A program made the translations under genes and the position numbers. Under the pieces are notes generated by a model. It was not told where the DNA came from. It saw nothing but the letters and a program-made list of their open reading frames with translations, and did no database searches. Below are positions 19,329-26,260 of a DNA stretch of 64,000 nt, piece after piece (position 1 is the first letter of the stretch; each line of letters begins with the position of its first letter). This DNA comes from Candidatus Poribacteria bacterium (GTDB taxonomy: Bacteria > Poribacteria > WGA-4E > WGA-3G), in assembly GCA_958295815.1 (NCBI GenBank), contig OY282374.1:62001-126000 (forward strand), given 5' to 3'.

Positions 19329-19353
19329 ACGCAATAAGTAGTTTTGGGATTTG
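19329..19353. repeat. Left terminal inverted repeat
   Basis: Begins ACGCAATAAGTAG, continues TTTTGGGATTTG. Pairs with 22061-22085 in inverted orientation with three mismatches. Confidence 0.7.
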
Positions 19354-19438
19354 AAAAATTATCAAAACCTCGCTTGTTTACTGGGTTTCTATGATGTTTT
19401 TTTGACTCAAAACAGCCTGTTAATTTCGCAGACCGTTT

Positions 19439-19708
19439 TTATTGAGTTTTTGCTTGATTAATTGATTCAGTTGACATAGGTGTTATATGAAGTTGGGAAA
19501 GATGATCTAAGTGATTCTGCTGGATAATTTCAAGTGTTCTATCTATTTTATCTAAACGTTTCTCTAATAATTCAAACGCTTCATTAATATCTTTTTTTAT
19601 ATCTTTCCGTAAGGCTCTATAAGCCCACCATCCAGCGACAATAACAGACCCAGCAGCAAGGTATCCACCTTCATGAAATAGACTAATAAGTTCGACAAAC
19701 GCTTCCAT
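19439..19708 (-). CDS. Small membrane-anchored coiled-coil protein
   Basis: 89 residues. One hydrophobic segment (about 14-32, YLAAGSVIVAGWWAYRAL) is followed by a charged heptad-rich helix (LRKDIKKDINEAFELLEKRL and on to about residue 65) and a polar tail. This resembles small phage/mobile-element membrane proteins, including some holin-like ones, but no family can be assigned. It lies inside the mobile element, opposite in direction to the transposase. The message would run leftward toward the left inverted repeat. Confidence 0.55.
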   Translation of the reverse strand: MEAFVELISLFHEGGYLAAGSVIVAGWWAYRALRKDIKKDINEAFELLEKRLDKIDRTLEIIQQNHLDHLSQLHITPMSTESINQAKTQ

Positions 19709-19788
19709 AATAAACTCCTTTAAACCCTTGATTTTATTGACTTTTCTCTTGTTTTAAAGTGTAAAAAAATGCTATAATAATGGTAAGA

Positions 19789-19816
19789 AAATAGGGGGAT
19801 TGCAGTCCCCCTATTT
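19789..19816. terminator. Strong hairpin before the transposase gene
   Basis: An 11-base perfect stem, AAATAGGGGGA / TCCCCCTATTT, with a 6-base loop. Read on the minus strand it is followed by TTTTC, so it can end leftward transcription; read rightward it could block outside transcripts from reaching the transposase gene, a known way to keep transposition low. Confidence 0.55.
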
Positions 19817-19827
19817 GTTGAAAACCT

Positions 19828-19906
19828 GAGTTGCTTTTTCTGGTTTTCGCGTATCTTGCTATTATAGCAGATTTTGTCAGAAAATAGCAACTCCTAATAT
19901 AGGAGT
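19828..19906 (+). promoter_or_regulatory. Folded leader that masks the transposase ribosome binding site
   Basis: ACTCCTA-ata-TAGGAGT (19890-19906) is a perfect hairpin whose right arm contains the AGGAG site 9 bases before the ATG at 19915. The left arm is also part of a second hairpin: GAGTTGCT...TTCTG (19828-19842) can pair with 19878-19893. A small TGCTA-tta-TAGCA hairpin (19857-19869) sits in its loop. The two large hairpins share 19890-19893 and are therefore mutually exclusive. Confidence 0.55.
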
Positions 19907-19914
19907 ATTTTCTG

Positions 19915-20802
19915 ATGAATCTCATAGAGGTTATGGAACGGTTTCCTGACCAAGAGTCTTGTATTGACCACTTGGAACGTGTCAGATGGCGAGGAACGCC
20001 TGTTTGCCCACATTGTGGCAGTATAACTGTCAAACGCAAGAAAGAAGACGGTGTAGGACGTGTAGGACGCTATAATTGCCATGATTGTAAAGCATCGTTT
20101 AAGGTGACACACGGCACAGTGTTTCATGGAACAAAGATTGAATTACAGAAGTGGTTTCTGGCAATCTCGTTAATCTTGAATGCGAAAAAGGGCTTATCGA
20201 GTTATCAGCTTCAACGCGATTTGGACTTGAACCAAAAGACAGCGTGGTTTATACTAACGCGTATCCGTGCTGAAATGGTGAATAAGACCAATCCTATTGT
20301 TCTACAAGGCATTATAGAAGCTGATGAAACTTATATCGGTGGTAAACCTCGCAAAGAAAATAAGAAAGAGGATAGAAAACCTGCTAAGCGTGGACGTGGT
20401 ACAAGTAAAACGACAGTGATTGGTGCTGTAGAACGCGGCGGTGAAGTTGTAGCACAAGTCGTAGAGAACCTAACCGGACGCACGGTTCTACAGTTTATCC
20501 GAAAAATCGTGAATATCAAAGAATCTGAACTGATGACGGACGAATATCATGGCTATCGTCAGTTTGCTGCTATGATGAAGCACGAAGTTATTAATCACCA
20601 AGAGCAATACGTTGAAGGTGATAAGCACACAAACACCATTGAAGGTTTCTGGTCGCTACTCAAACGGGCGTGGTATGGACAACACCACCATTATTCTGTA
20701 GGATATACGCCTCTCTATGTAGCAGAACGGTGTTACGTCTATAACAACTGTAACCGTAAGTGTATTTTGACCAAATTCCTGAATGAGAGTATGAAGGTTT
20801 AG
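19915..20802 (+). CDS. IS1595-family (ISXO2-like) transposase
   Basis: 295 residues. An N-terminal zinc ribbon (C-P-H-C...C-H-D-C, residues about 36-62) is followed by F-K-V-T-H-G-T-V-F-H, a helix-turn-helix (SSYQLQRDLDLNQKTAWFIL) and the ISXO2-like DDE/DDN catalytic domain. The acidic residues are in IIEADETYIGGKPRKENK and MTDEYHGYRQF; E-G-F-W-S-L-L-K-R-A closes the fold. The reading frame is intact. The gene is in the mobile element at 19329-22085; its own close-in ends are not visible, which is why I take the outer repeats as the element ends. Confidence 0.93.
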   Translation: MNLIEVMERFPDQESCIDHLERVRWRGTPVCPHCGSITVKRKKEDGVGRVGRYNCHDCKASFKVTHGTVFHGTKIELQKWFLAISLILNAKKGLSSYQLQRDLDLNQKTAWFILTRIRAEMVNKTNPIVLQGIIEADETYIGGKPRKENKKEDRKPAKRGRGTSKTTVIGAVERGGEVVAQVVENLTGRTVLQFIRKIVNIKESELMTDEYHGYRQFAAMMKHEVINHQEQYVEGDKHTNTIEGFWSLLKRAWYGQHHHYSVGYTPLYVAERCYVYNNCNRKCILTKFLNESMKV

Positions 20803-20878
20803 AGAACTTTTAATGTGTAGAATAAATAAGGAAGATTTAATAAATTACGTAAGTACAAAAATTTGAGGAGGATCATCT

Positions 20879-21145
20879 ATGTCAACAACTTACAAATATC
20901 AAGGTCAATATTTGACAGATTTTATAGCTGTAGAGTTAGTGATAGAGTTATTTGTAGGCATGAATAATGTTTCTATTAAGGATATACGTGATGGTATAGA
21001 TAGAATACACGTTAACAGAGGCGGATTGCACAAAACGTTTATTCCCGAAAGACACCCTGCATCTAAAGCCACCTATGTTTTAAAGAGGATGGGGTTTGCA
21101 TCTAATACAAAAGGGCTTGGTCTTTCGATTCAGTTGATGATATGA
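20879..21145 (+). CDS. Small protein of unknown function in the mobile element
   Basis: 88 residues beginning MSTTYKYQGQYLTDFIAVEL. A ribosome site, GAGGAGG, lies 8 bases upstream. The protein reads as one small alpha/beta unit; R-D-G-I-D-R-I-H-V-N-R-G-G-L-H-K looks like a short DNA- or nucleotide-contacting helix-turn segment, but no family is recognised. It follows the transposase by 76 bases in the same direction and is probably a passenger or accessory gene. Confidence 0.65.
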   Translation: MSTTYKYQGQYLTDFIAVELVIELFVGMNNVSIKDIRDGIDRIHVNRGGLHKTFIPERHPASKATYVLKRMGFASNTKGLGLSIQLMI

Positions 21146-21176
21146 TTGCCCGTCTTGAAAGTCTAAAGTAAGTGAA

Positions 21177-21353
21177 ATGCTCTTAATACTTCTAATAGGT
21201 TTTGTTTTACTACTTTTAATTTCTTTAATTCTTATCGTCCCAACACTAAAAATCCTTTGGGAATTAAAATTATTCAGATCACTAATACTATGGGGCGGAG
21301 GTTTCATACTGGTGCTAATCTTGCTGTTTATCGGCTTTGTCTTGTTTGGATAA
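21177..21353 (+). CDS. 58-residue two-segment membrane protein
   Basis: Short frame of 58 residues: MLLILLIGFVLLLLISLILI, then V-P-T-L-K-I-L-W-E-L-K-L-F-R-S, then a second hydrophobic helix of about 20 residues ending in a single glycine. Two membrane segments joined by a basic loop. The ribosome site is weak (AAGTAAG). The unbroken hydrophobic pattern and its place between two likely genes support it, but it may be a chance frame in AT-rich DNA. A holin-like or toxin-like small protein would look like this; no evidence decides it. Confidence 0.4.
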   Translation: MLLILLIGFVLLLLISLILIVPTLKILWELKLFRSLILWGGGFILVLILLFIGFVLFG

Positions 21354-21404
21354 CTTGTTATACCCAATTTAACTAATCCCAAAATAACCGATAGGAGTTA
21401 TTTT

Positions 21405-21950
21405 ATGTCAAATAAACACGAAAAAACGCAGATAGTGCGCGATGCTTTGAGTAAGATGAATCTAAGAAAGGATGGCAACGATCCTGAAAAAGAGGATTTT
21501 GTAAATGACCGTGATCTTGCCAGTCAACTTGAAGTCAGCAAGACTACTGTATGGAAAGTGCGACAGGCATTGATTAATCAGGTAGATGAAGACTATGATG
21601 TTGTGTATGCGTGGAGATGGGCTGGTGATGATACGTGCGCAAAGATCGGTGTATCTACTCTGTTTCGTCTGTTGAGTTCTCGCTTGGATCCAGCTAAAAC
21701 TTATCACCCTACAGATGACCCGGTATTGATTGGTGTCATGAAGTGTCGGACCCGAGAACAAGCCCTCGACGAAGAATGGGGTTATCTGAACAACCTCTTT
21801 GAGCGGACGCATCCTAATCGTGAGTGGATAATTATTGATGAGATGTTTAAGGAAGTAATCGATGAAGCATTCATATCGGACCCCAGTGAGCTGAAGAAGA
21901 TGTTTGGGAAACACATAAAAACAGAGAAATCATATAACGAAAATTCTTAA
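21405..21950 (+). CDS. Helix-turn-helix plus GIY-YIG-like (T5orf172/MUG113-like) protein
   Basis: 181 residues. The N-terminal part has a helix-turn-helix (RDLASQLEVSKTTVWKVRQA, about residues 44-63). The second half starts Y-D-V-V-Y-A-W-R-W-A-G-D-D-T-C-A-K-I-G-V-S-T and continues with R-L-L-S-S-R-L, T-R-E-Q-A-L-D-E-E-W and R-E-W-I-I-I-D. This is the layout of the MUG113/T5orf172 branch of GIY-YIG proteins (V-Y/K-I-G-V, R, E). GIY-YIG domains cleave DNA; here the tyrosines are partly replaced, so activity is uncertain. AGGAG precedes the ATG. It probably serves the element as regulator or nuclease. Confidence 0.6.
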   Translation: MSNKHEKTQIVRDALSKMNLRKDGNDPEKEDFVNDRDLASQLEVSKTTVWKVRQALINQVDEDYDVVYAWRWAGDDTCAKIGVSTLFRLLSSRLDPAKTYHPTDDPVLIGVMKCRTREQALDEEWGYLNNLFERTHPNREWIIIDEMFKEVIDEAFISDPSELKKMFGKHIKTEKSYNENS

Positions 21951-21952
21951 GT

Positions 21953-21971
21953 CCAAAACGACTTATTGCGT
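21953..21971. repeat. Internal copy of the terminal inverted repeat
   Basis: Reverse complement reads ACGCAATAAGTCGTTTTGG, 18 of 19 bases identical to the left end. It lies three bases past the stop of the gene at 21405 and 114 bases before the outer right end in the same orientation. Confidence 0.7.
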
Positions 21972-22060
21972 TAGTTTATTGAAAACTGCAATAGGCTAAA
22001 AATAACTTAAAGGCAGTAGCATAATTTACTACCTTTCCTTATCAGTTAACCCAAACTTTA

Positions 22061-22091
22061 CCAATCCCATATCTACTTATTGCGTTAAATT
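22061..22091. repeat. Right terminal inverted repeat and flanking TAAATT
   Basis: 22061-22085 is the inverted partner of 19329-19353; 22086-22091 is TAAATT, identical to 19323-19328. Confidence 0.7.
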
Positions 22092-22106
22092 ATGCAAATT
22101 TATTTA

Positions 22107-22126
22107 TTGTCTGAACCAGGATTTAC
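22107..22126 (+). repeat. Dispersed repeat, CTGAACCAGGATTTAC type, copy 1
   Basis: TTGTCTGAACCAGGATTTAC is identical over 20 bases to 33109-33128. Both are followed by degenerate GGATTT/AGGAT words. This type of intergenic repeat is found in many bacterial genomes. Confidence 0.7.
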
Positions 22127-22375
22127 GCGATTTTAGGATTTACGGGATTGTGGATTTTGTGGGATGGTGATTTGGAAGTTGAAGTGGAGTGCCTGTGGTT
22201 TTAGACTTTTGGTTTGACTTTGCAGGCATCGTGTGCTAAATTAAAATTATATAAACCTACCTGACAGGAACTTCCCAACTATCTGCTTGACTTTACACCC
22301 ATTGTTGAAATCTTTGTCGAAGTCCTTGTCCGGGAGATTAATATTGCCACCTTTATTATATGGAAGGACACATAA

Positions 22376-24127
22376 GTGCCAAACAAAGTATCAAAGCGGG
22401 TCAAAACGCTAAAAAGTTTTATGGAATGGGCAGAACAATTCAATGATGGAGAATATGTATTTCGAGGTGTTTCAAATGAGAGGTACATAATGGAAGCGTC
22501 TACTTATCGCCGCCTGAAGGACAAAGATGGAAAATTCAAGAAAGAAGAGGATGGAACGCCAGAGAAGCTACTCAAAATCAATGAGGAGATGGTTGAAGAT
22601 GCGCGTCGCCAAGGGCATGGTCGAGACATGAAGGATTTGGAATTGCTTGCAGAACTTCAGCACCGCGGGGCAGCTACTTGCCTGATAGACTTCACTAAAA
22701 ATCCTCTTATCGCGCTCTGGATGGCATGTCGAGAGGGTTCCGGTGGAGCAGCAAACGGTAGAGTTTTTGTTGTAGATATCAGTTCTCATGTTACATTTGA
22801 GCCGGTTACCACTGAATTGTCACAACAGAAGAAAATTGACTATTTTTTTGAATTTCGTCAGAGCAAGGGATATCAACTTTATCAGTGGCAACCCAATTAT
22901 CAGAACAGTCGTATGCTTGCGCAGCAATCCATTTTCCTGTTTGGCGGTGCCGAGATTGAACTAATTGCGGAATGCACAATCCTAAAAAATAGCAAGCATA
23001 ATCTCCGGACTTCTCTGGAAAAATCAGCGGGTATCACTGAAGGGAGCCTATTTCCTGACTTTGATGGCTTTGCAAGTCAACGTGCACAGAATAAAGCGTA
23101 TGTTGAACCGGATGCTGAGTATTATCTTATGCGTGGTCTTTCTGCTTTCACGGAAAGTAAGATGGATGAGGCAATTGACTATTACTCCAAAGGAATATCA
23201 TTAAATCCAAATAAGGTAGTTCTTAGTATGTTGCATGTCTGGCGTGCTTTTGTCAATGAAAAGAAAGAAAACTATAACCTTGCTATCAAAGATTACAACA
23301 AGGTGATAGAACTAACACCAGATTATCCAGATATCTACTTTGATAGAGGTATTGCGAAAACGCAACTAAAGCAGTATGAGGATGCTCTTACTGATTATGA
23401 CGAGGCGATTCGTTTGAAACCCGATGATGCGATTTCCTATTTTAATCGAGGTTTTGCAAAAGACCAATTAGGACGATATGAAGAGGCCATTGCTGACTAT
23501 GATAAAGGAATTCGTTTGAAATCCGATGATGCGATTTCCTATTTTAACCGGGGTTTTGCAAAAGACCAATTAGGACGATATGAAGAGGCCATTATTGACT
23601 ATGATAATGCGATTCGTTTGGATCCTAATTATGCGTCAGCTTACAATAATCGTGCACTTGCGAAAGACAAACTAGGACAACCTTTTGCTGCTGTTGCTGA
23701 CTTTGATTCAGTTATTCAGTTAGAACCGAGTTATGTCAAATCCTATATGGGGCGCGGATTCGTAAAGTCTACGCTGGAACGATATAAGGAAGCTATTGCC
23801 GATTTTGATGAGGTGATTCACCTAAATCCAGATTGTACATCTGCTTATTACCATCGAGCACTTACAAAAGTAGTCCTAGGACAATATGCGATGGCCATTG
23901 CTGATTATGATATTGTTATTCATTTAGACCCTGACTATGCACATGTCTACTACTATCGAGCGCACGCTAAATTCAATCTTGGTCGTCTAAGCGAAGCGAA
24001 AGAAGATCTTCAAATCGCACTGCCGAGGGCTGCACAGGCTAATGACCTAGATTTCGTAGTTAGCATTGAGCAACTCCTTCAAGAAATTGATTCCACCAGC
24101 GGCGGAGATGATTCTGAAGGCGAATGA
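22376..24127 (+). CDS. FRG-domain protein with C-terminal TPR array
   Basis: 583 residues. Residues about 10-230 match the FRG domain: Y-V-F-R-G-V-S-N near the start, L-E-L-L-A-E-L-Q-H-R-G-A-A-T-C-L-I-D-F-T-K-N-P-L-I-A-L-W-M-A, and Q-Q-S-I-F-L-F-G-G. Residues 255-560 are about nine TPR repeats for protein binding. FRG proteins are often found in accessory and defence regions; their biochemical activity is not settled. Two neighbouring TPR units are almost identical at DNA level (102-base period, 23423-23626). The start is GTG with AAGGA 7 bases upstream. A degraded methyltransferase start overlaps its end, and the transposon lies just upstream, so this is accessory DNA. Confidence 0.85.
   Translation: MPNKVSKRVKTLKSFMEWAEQFNDGEYVFRGVSNERYIMEASTYRRLKDKDGKFKKEEDGTPEKLLKINEEMVEDARRQGHGRDMKDLELLAELQHRGAATCLIDFTKNPLIALWMACREGSGGAANGRVFVVDISSHVTFEPVTTELSQQKKIDYFFEFRQSKGYQLYQWQPNYQNSRMLAQQSIFLFGGAEIELIAECTILKNSKHNLRTSLEKSAGITEGSLFPDFDGFASQRAQNKAYVEPDAEYYLMRGLSAFTESKMDEAIDYYSKGISLNPNKVVLSMLHVWRAFVNEKKENYNLAIKDYNKVIELTPDYPDIYFDRGIAKTQLKQYEDALTDYDEAIRLKPDDAISYFNRGFAKDQLGRYEEAIADYDKGIRLKSDDAISYFNRGFAKDQLGRYEEAIIDYDNAIRLDPNYASAYNNRALAKDKLGQPFAAVADFDSVIQLEPSYVKSYMGRGFVKSTLERYKEAIADFDEVIHLNPDCTSAYYHRALTKVVLGQYAMAIADYDIVIHLDPDYAHVYYYRAHAKFNLGRLSEAKEDLQIALPRAAQANDLDFVVSIEQLLQEIDSTSGGDDSEGE
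23423..23626 (+). repeat. 102-base tandem duplication inside the TPR region
   Basis: Two consecutive 34-codon units starting GATGATGCGATTTCCTATTT are nearly identical in DNA, unlike the other TPR units, which have diverged. This indicates a recent unit duplication that could expand or contract in frame. Confidence 0.75.
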
Positions 24128-24242
24128 ACTTTATTTTGGTGATAATCTGGAAATTCTGCGGGAGATGGATGATGGGCGGGTGGATCTTGTTCGTACGGAT
24201 CTGATGTCCAATTTTATACAGATACCGCCCTTACAGGGCTGA
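24108..24242 (+). pseudogene. Remnant of a DNA methyltransferase N-terminus
   Basis: A 44-codon frame starting at ATG 24108 (GGCGGAG upstream) reads N-E-L-Y-F-G-D-N-L-E-I-L-R-E-M...V-D-L-V-R-T-D-L. This matches the opening of N4/N6 DNA methyltransferases (N-x-L-Y-x-G-D-N-L-E-x-L...V-D-L-I-Y-x-D-P-P-F), but stops before the D-P-P-F motif, where a palindromic repeat (24213 onward) has replaced the sequence. It overlaps the last codons of the FRG gene in another frame, as in an operon. Seen: the motif and truncation. Inferred: a lost modification gene. Confidence 0.6.
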
Positions 24243-24296
24243 AGAGATGGGTTAACGTCTTTCTATAAACATGCCGCCCCTATGGGGCTTGTTTCT
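24213..24296. repeat. Two copies of the GCCGCCCCTATGGGGCTT palindromic repeat
   Basis: One degenerate copy (ataccgcccttacagggctg, 24217-24242) and one full copy (atgccgcccctatggggctt, 24269-24290) lie between the methyltransferase remnant and the transporter gene. Two more copies are at 42365-42440. Confidence 0.7.
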
Positions 24297-24320
24297 TAAC
24301 AATGGCGTTTTTATGCCCGC

Positions 24321-25214
24321 TTAACGTTGTGTGTTCACAATATAAATCCCAGCTGCTACTAATCCAGTGCCTACCAAGACGCTGAGTGTCAGTTCATCGC
24401 CTAAAAGTAGATAGCTGAGCGAGACGCCTGACACTGGCATGAGAAAAGAAAAGACAACCAGTTTGCTCGCTTTGTATTTTCTTAGGACCGATGTCAACAC
24501 CAAAAAGCAGAAGCCTGTGTGGATCCAGCCTTGGTAGATTAATGCTGTACCACTTGTCAACGTCCATTCGATGGGTTGCCCGCGCTCAAAGATGTAGGAG
24601 AGACATAGAAAGCACAGGGCGCTTAAACCTAACATCCAGACGAGAAGCCGATAGGGATAAATATCCTGAACGAAAAGTTTTGTCAAGGTAATACGGAGTG
24701 CTAAGAAACACGCGGAGAGCGTTACAATCAGGTCGCCAATGAGGTACGCTGTCTCACCCTGTAGGTTTGGCGAAAGCGTTACAAAAACACCACCGAACGC
24801 GGTGAGGACTCCCAATGTGTTTCTCACAGAGAGCCGATCGCCCGGAAGCCAGAAATGCCCGAACACTACCACAAAAAGTGGATAGAGTGTAAAAAAGATG
24901 GTTGATCGAGAGGCGGTTGTGAGTTGTGTGCCGATGTTTATGGTAATCGTATGTAAGATGTAAAGTGCGGCAATCAGAAGTAGTCGGGGAAGTTCCTCGA
25001 AGCGCAACCGCATTGACATCCCAAAATAAAGTCCCAGTCCGCCAACGAAGACAAGTCCCAATGTAGAACGGAAAAGTGCCATTTTTAGGGGTGGAAAACC
25101 TTGCAGACCGATTTTAACTGCGAGTGATCCACTGCCTACGAGGGTGACGATGAGCAATACAAGTGCTATAATCCTGCTGGGGGGATCTTCGTTCCTGAAT
25201 TCTTTTTCTATCAT
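24321..25214 (-). CDS. DMT-superfamily transporter (EamA type)
   Basis: 297 residues with ten predicted membrane helices in two five-helix halves, each an EamA unit (first half with S-L-A-V-K-I-G-L-Q-G-F-P-P-L-K-M-A-L-F-R, second with A-L-I-Y-Q-G-W-I-H-T-G-F and LMPVSGVSLSYLLLGDELT near the end). Members export amino acids, nucleotides or other metabolites; the substrate cannot be read from sequence. The start ATG at 25214 follows a short leader. The gene stands alone, facing the FRG gene across the palindromic repeats. Confidence 0.88.
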   Translation of the reverse strand: MIEKEFRNEDPPSRIIALVLLIVTLVGSGSLAVKIGLQGFPPLKMALFRSTLGLVFVGGLGLYFGMSMRLRFEELPRLLLIAALYILHTITINIGTQLTTASRSTIFFTLYPLFVVVFGHFWLPGDRLSVRNTLGVLTAFGGVFVTLSPNLQGETAYLIGDLIVTLSACFLALRITLTKLFVQDIYPYRLLVWMLGLSALCFLCLSYIFERGQPIEWTLTSGTALIYQGWIHTGFCFLVLTSVLRKYKASKLVVFSFLMPVSGVSLSYLLLGDELTLSVLVGTGLVAAGIYIVNTQR

Positions 25215-25309
25215 AATTGTGAGTGCTGAATGATTGAATGTCGAAAGGGCGTTAGATTTCTAATTATTGTATTATAGTAAAGCCCATCATTACCTATACA
25301 CTTATAGAA

Positions 25310-25334
25310 GGCGGGGTTAGAAACCTCGCCAGCG
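25310..25334. repeat. GCGAGGTT/AACCTCGC palindromic repeat, copy 1
   Basis: GGCGGGGTTAGAAACCTCGC followed by CAGCG; the same palindrome is at 27106-27129 and an expanded one at 50186-50232. Confidence 0.65.
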
Positions 25335-25459
25335 AATGAGAGGGTTGTTGCTACGTGAAGTGTTCACATATTTTCGGACTTTACTTTAAGACGAATATAT
25401 TTATAGGACTGCTTATTGTAAATTAGATTTTTAGGGGAGGGCGAAGTTTGTGGAGTTGT

Positions 25460-26155
25460 TTATTGTGTTTTGAGTTGTCCCCATGTGGAGGTTAATCTTG
25501 CCTCTGGCGTAATGCTTAGACTGGAGATGGTAAAGGAATCTGCCCATGCCGTGCCGACCCACTCGTTCGCAATGTTAATGCCCTCCATGACGAAGCCGAG
25601 GATTTCTATTTTGTCAAAGTTGGCGTCTTGGAATGTTGTGCGGTATTTTCCGTCTGCGAATAGGACGAAATACCCGGCATTAAAATAGAGTTTCATTTCT
25701 GTCAGGACATCTGTTTCCCAACGGGTGCGAGGTTCTCTGGATAGCCGAATTCGGAACGGGTGGCTGCTCCCTTTGCCGTCGAAACGTCTTGCTCTGATTT
25801 CGTCGGGGAAGAATACGTAGAAGAACGGGTCCTCTTCGGGTGTATCAGGGAAATGCCGGCCGACACAGAAGCCGAAACGGGTCTTGTCACCGCCGAAGTC
25901 GTTTATTGTGATAATGAAGTCTCGATAGGGACCCGGAATTGCGGTGAATTGGTAGAGTTCGTATCCCACCTCCCATTCGCGTTTGACTTCTACACGTAAA
26001 AAGCCGTCTGTTACTTTCCAGATAGCGTCGTTTCCGACGCTGCTCCATGCTTCAGGGTTCTCTGCATTAAAGTCGTCCTGCCATGTCTCTGCGGATGCCG
26101 GTAGCAGACAGGTGGTGAAGATGTAAATGAGTATGAAGATGTTTTTTATTGGCAT
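25460..26155 (-). CDS. Secreted LamG-like beta-sandwich protein, cassette gene A
   Basis: 231 residues with a signal peptide (IFILIYIFTTCLLPASAETW, cleaved near residue 22). The body (D-D-F-N-A-E-N-P-E-A-W...I-W-K-V-T-D-G-F-L-R-V-E, then E-L-Y-Q-F-T-A-I-P-G-P-Y) has the layout of concanavalin-like/3-keto-disaccharide-hydrolase-like beta sandwiches. It is clearly paralogous to the gene at 27175. It ends with L-T-S-T-W-G-Q-L-K, a C-terminal motif shared with the proteins at 27175 and 54493. Sugar binding is plausible, no active site identified. It follows cassette gene B at 26261 on the same strand. Confidence 0.75.
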   Translation of the reverse strand: MPIKNIFILIYIFTTCLLPASAETWQDDFNAENPEAWSSVGNDAIWKVTDGFLRVEVKREWEVGYELYQFTAIPGPYRDFIITINDFGGDKTRFGFCVGRHFPDTPEEDPFFYVFFPDEIRARRFDGKGSSHPFRIRLSREPRTRWETDVLTEMKLYFNAGYFVLFADGKYRTTFQDANFDKIEILGFVMEGINIANEWVGTAWADSFTISSLSITPEARLTSTWGQLKTQ

Positions 26156-26260
26156 GGCGTATTATTTAGTGATTTGTTGGGTTTTACTTCGTTCAACCCA
26201 ACCTAAGTTTTTAGGAATGTGCGGCAAGGCACGGGGACCTCGCCGAACAAGATTACTTTT

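Larger units (their letters stand above)
19329..22085. mobile_element. 2.76-kb transposon-like element with IS1595-type transposase and accessory genes
   Basis: Both ends start ACGCAATAAGTAG and continue with T-G-G-G-A-T-T; about 22 of the first 25 bases match between left (19329-19353) and right (22061-22085, reverse complement). TAAATT flanks both ends. Inside are a small membrane/coiled-coil protein (19439), the transposase (19915), an 88-residue protein (20879), a 58-residue hydrophobic protein (21177) and a helix-turn-helix/GIY-YIG-like protein (21405). The contents are clearly more AT-rich than neighbouring genes. A further copy of the end sequence lies at 21953-21971. Confidence 0.7.
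21954..22375. other. Non-coding stretch: right end of the element and a dispersed repeat
   Basis: Holds the internal and outer right inverted repeats (21953-21971, 22061-22085), the TAAATT duplication (22086-22091) and a copy of the CTGAACCAGGATTTAC repeat at 22107-22126. The remaining 250 bases before the FRG gene show no gene and no clear promoter. Confidence 0.6.

Noticed and set aside
19789..20860. Stand-alone insertion sequence with ends close to the transposase
   Set aside because: The hairpin at 19789 has no inverted partner downstream of the transposase stop; only the outer repeats at 19329 and 22085 match each other.
21954..22060. Integron attC-like site (GTTAG near 21970)
   Set aside because: The pairing arms and the conserved GTTRRRY/RYYYAAC ends do not line up, and no integrase is present.
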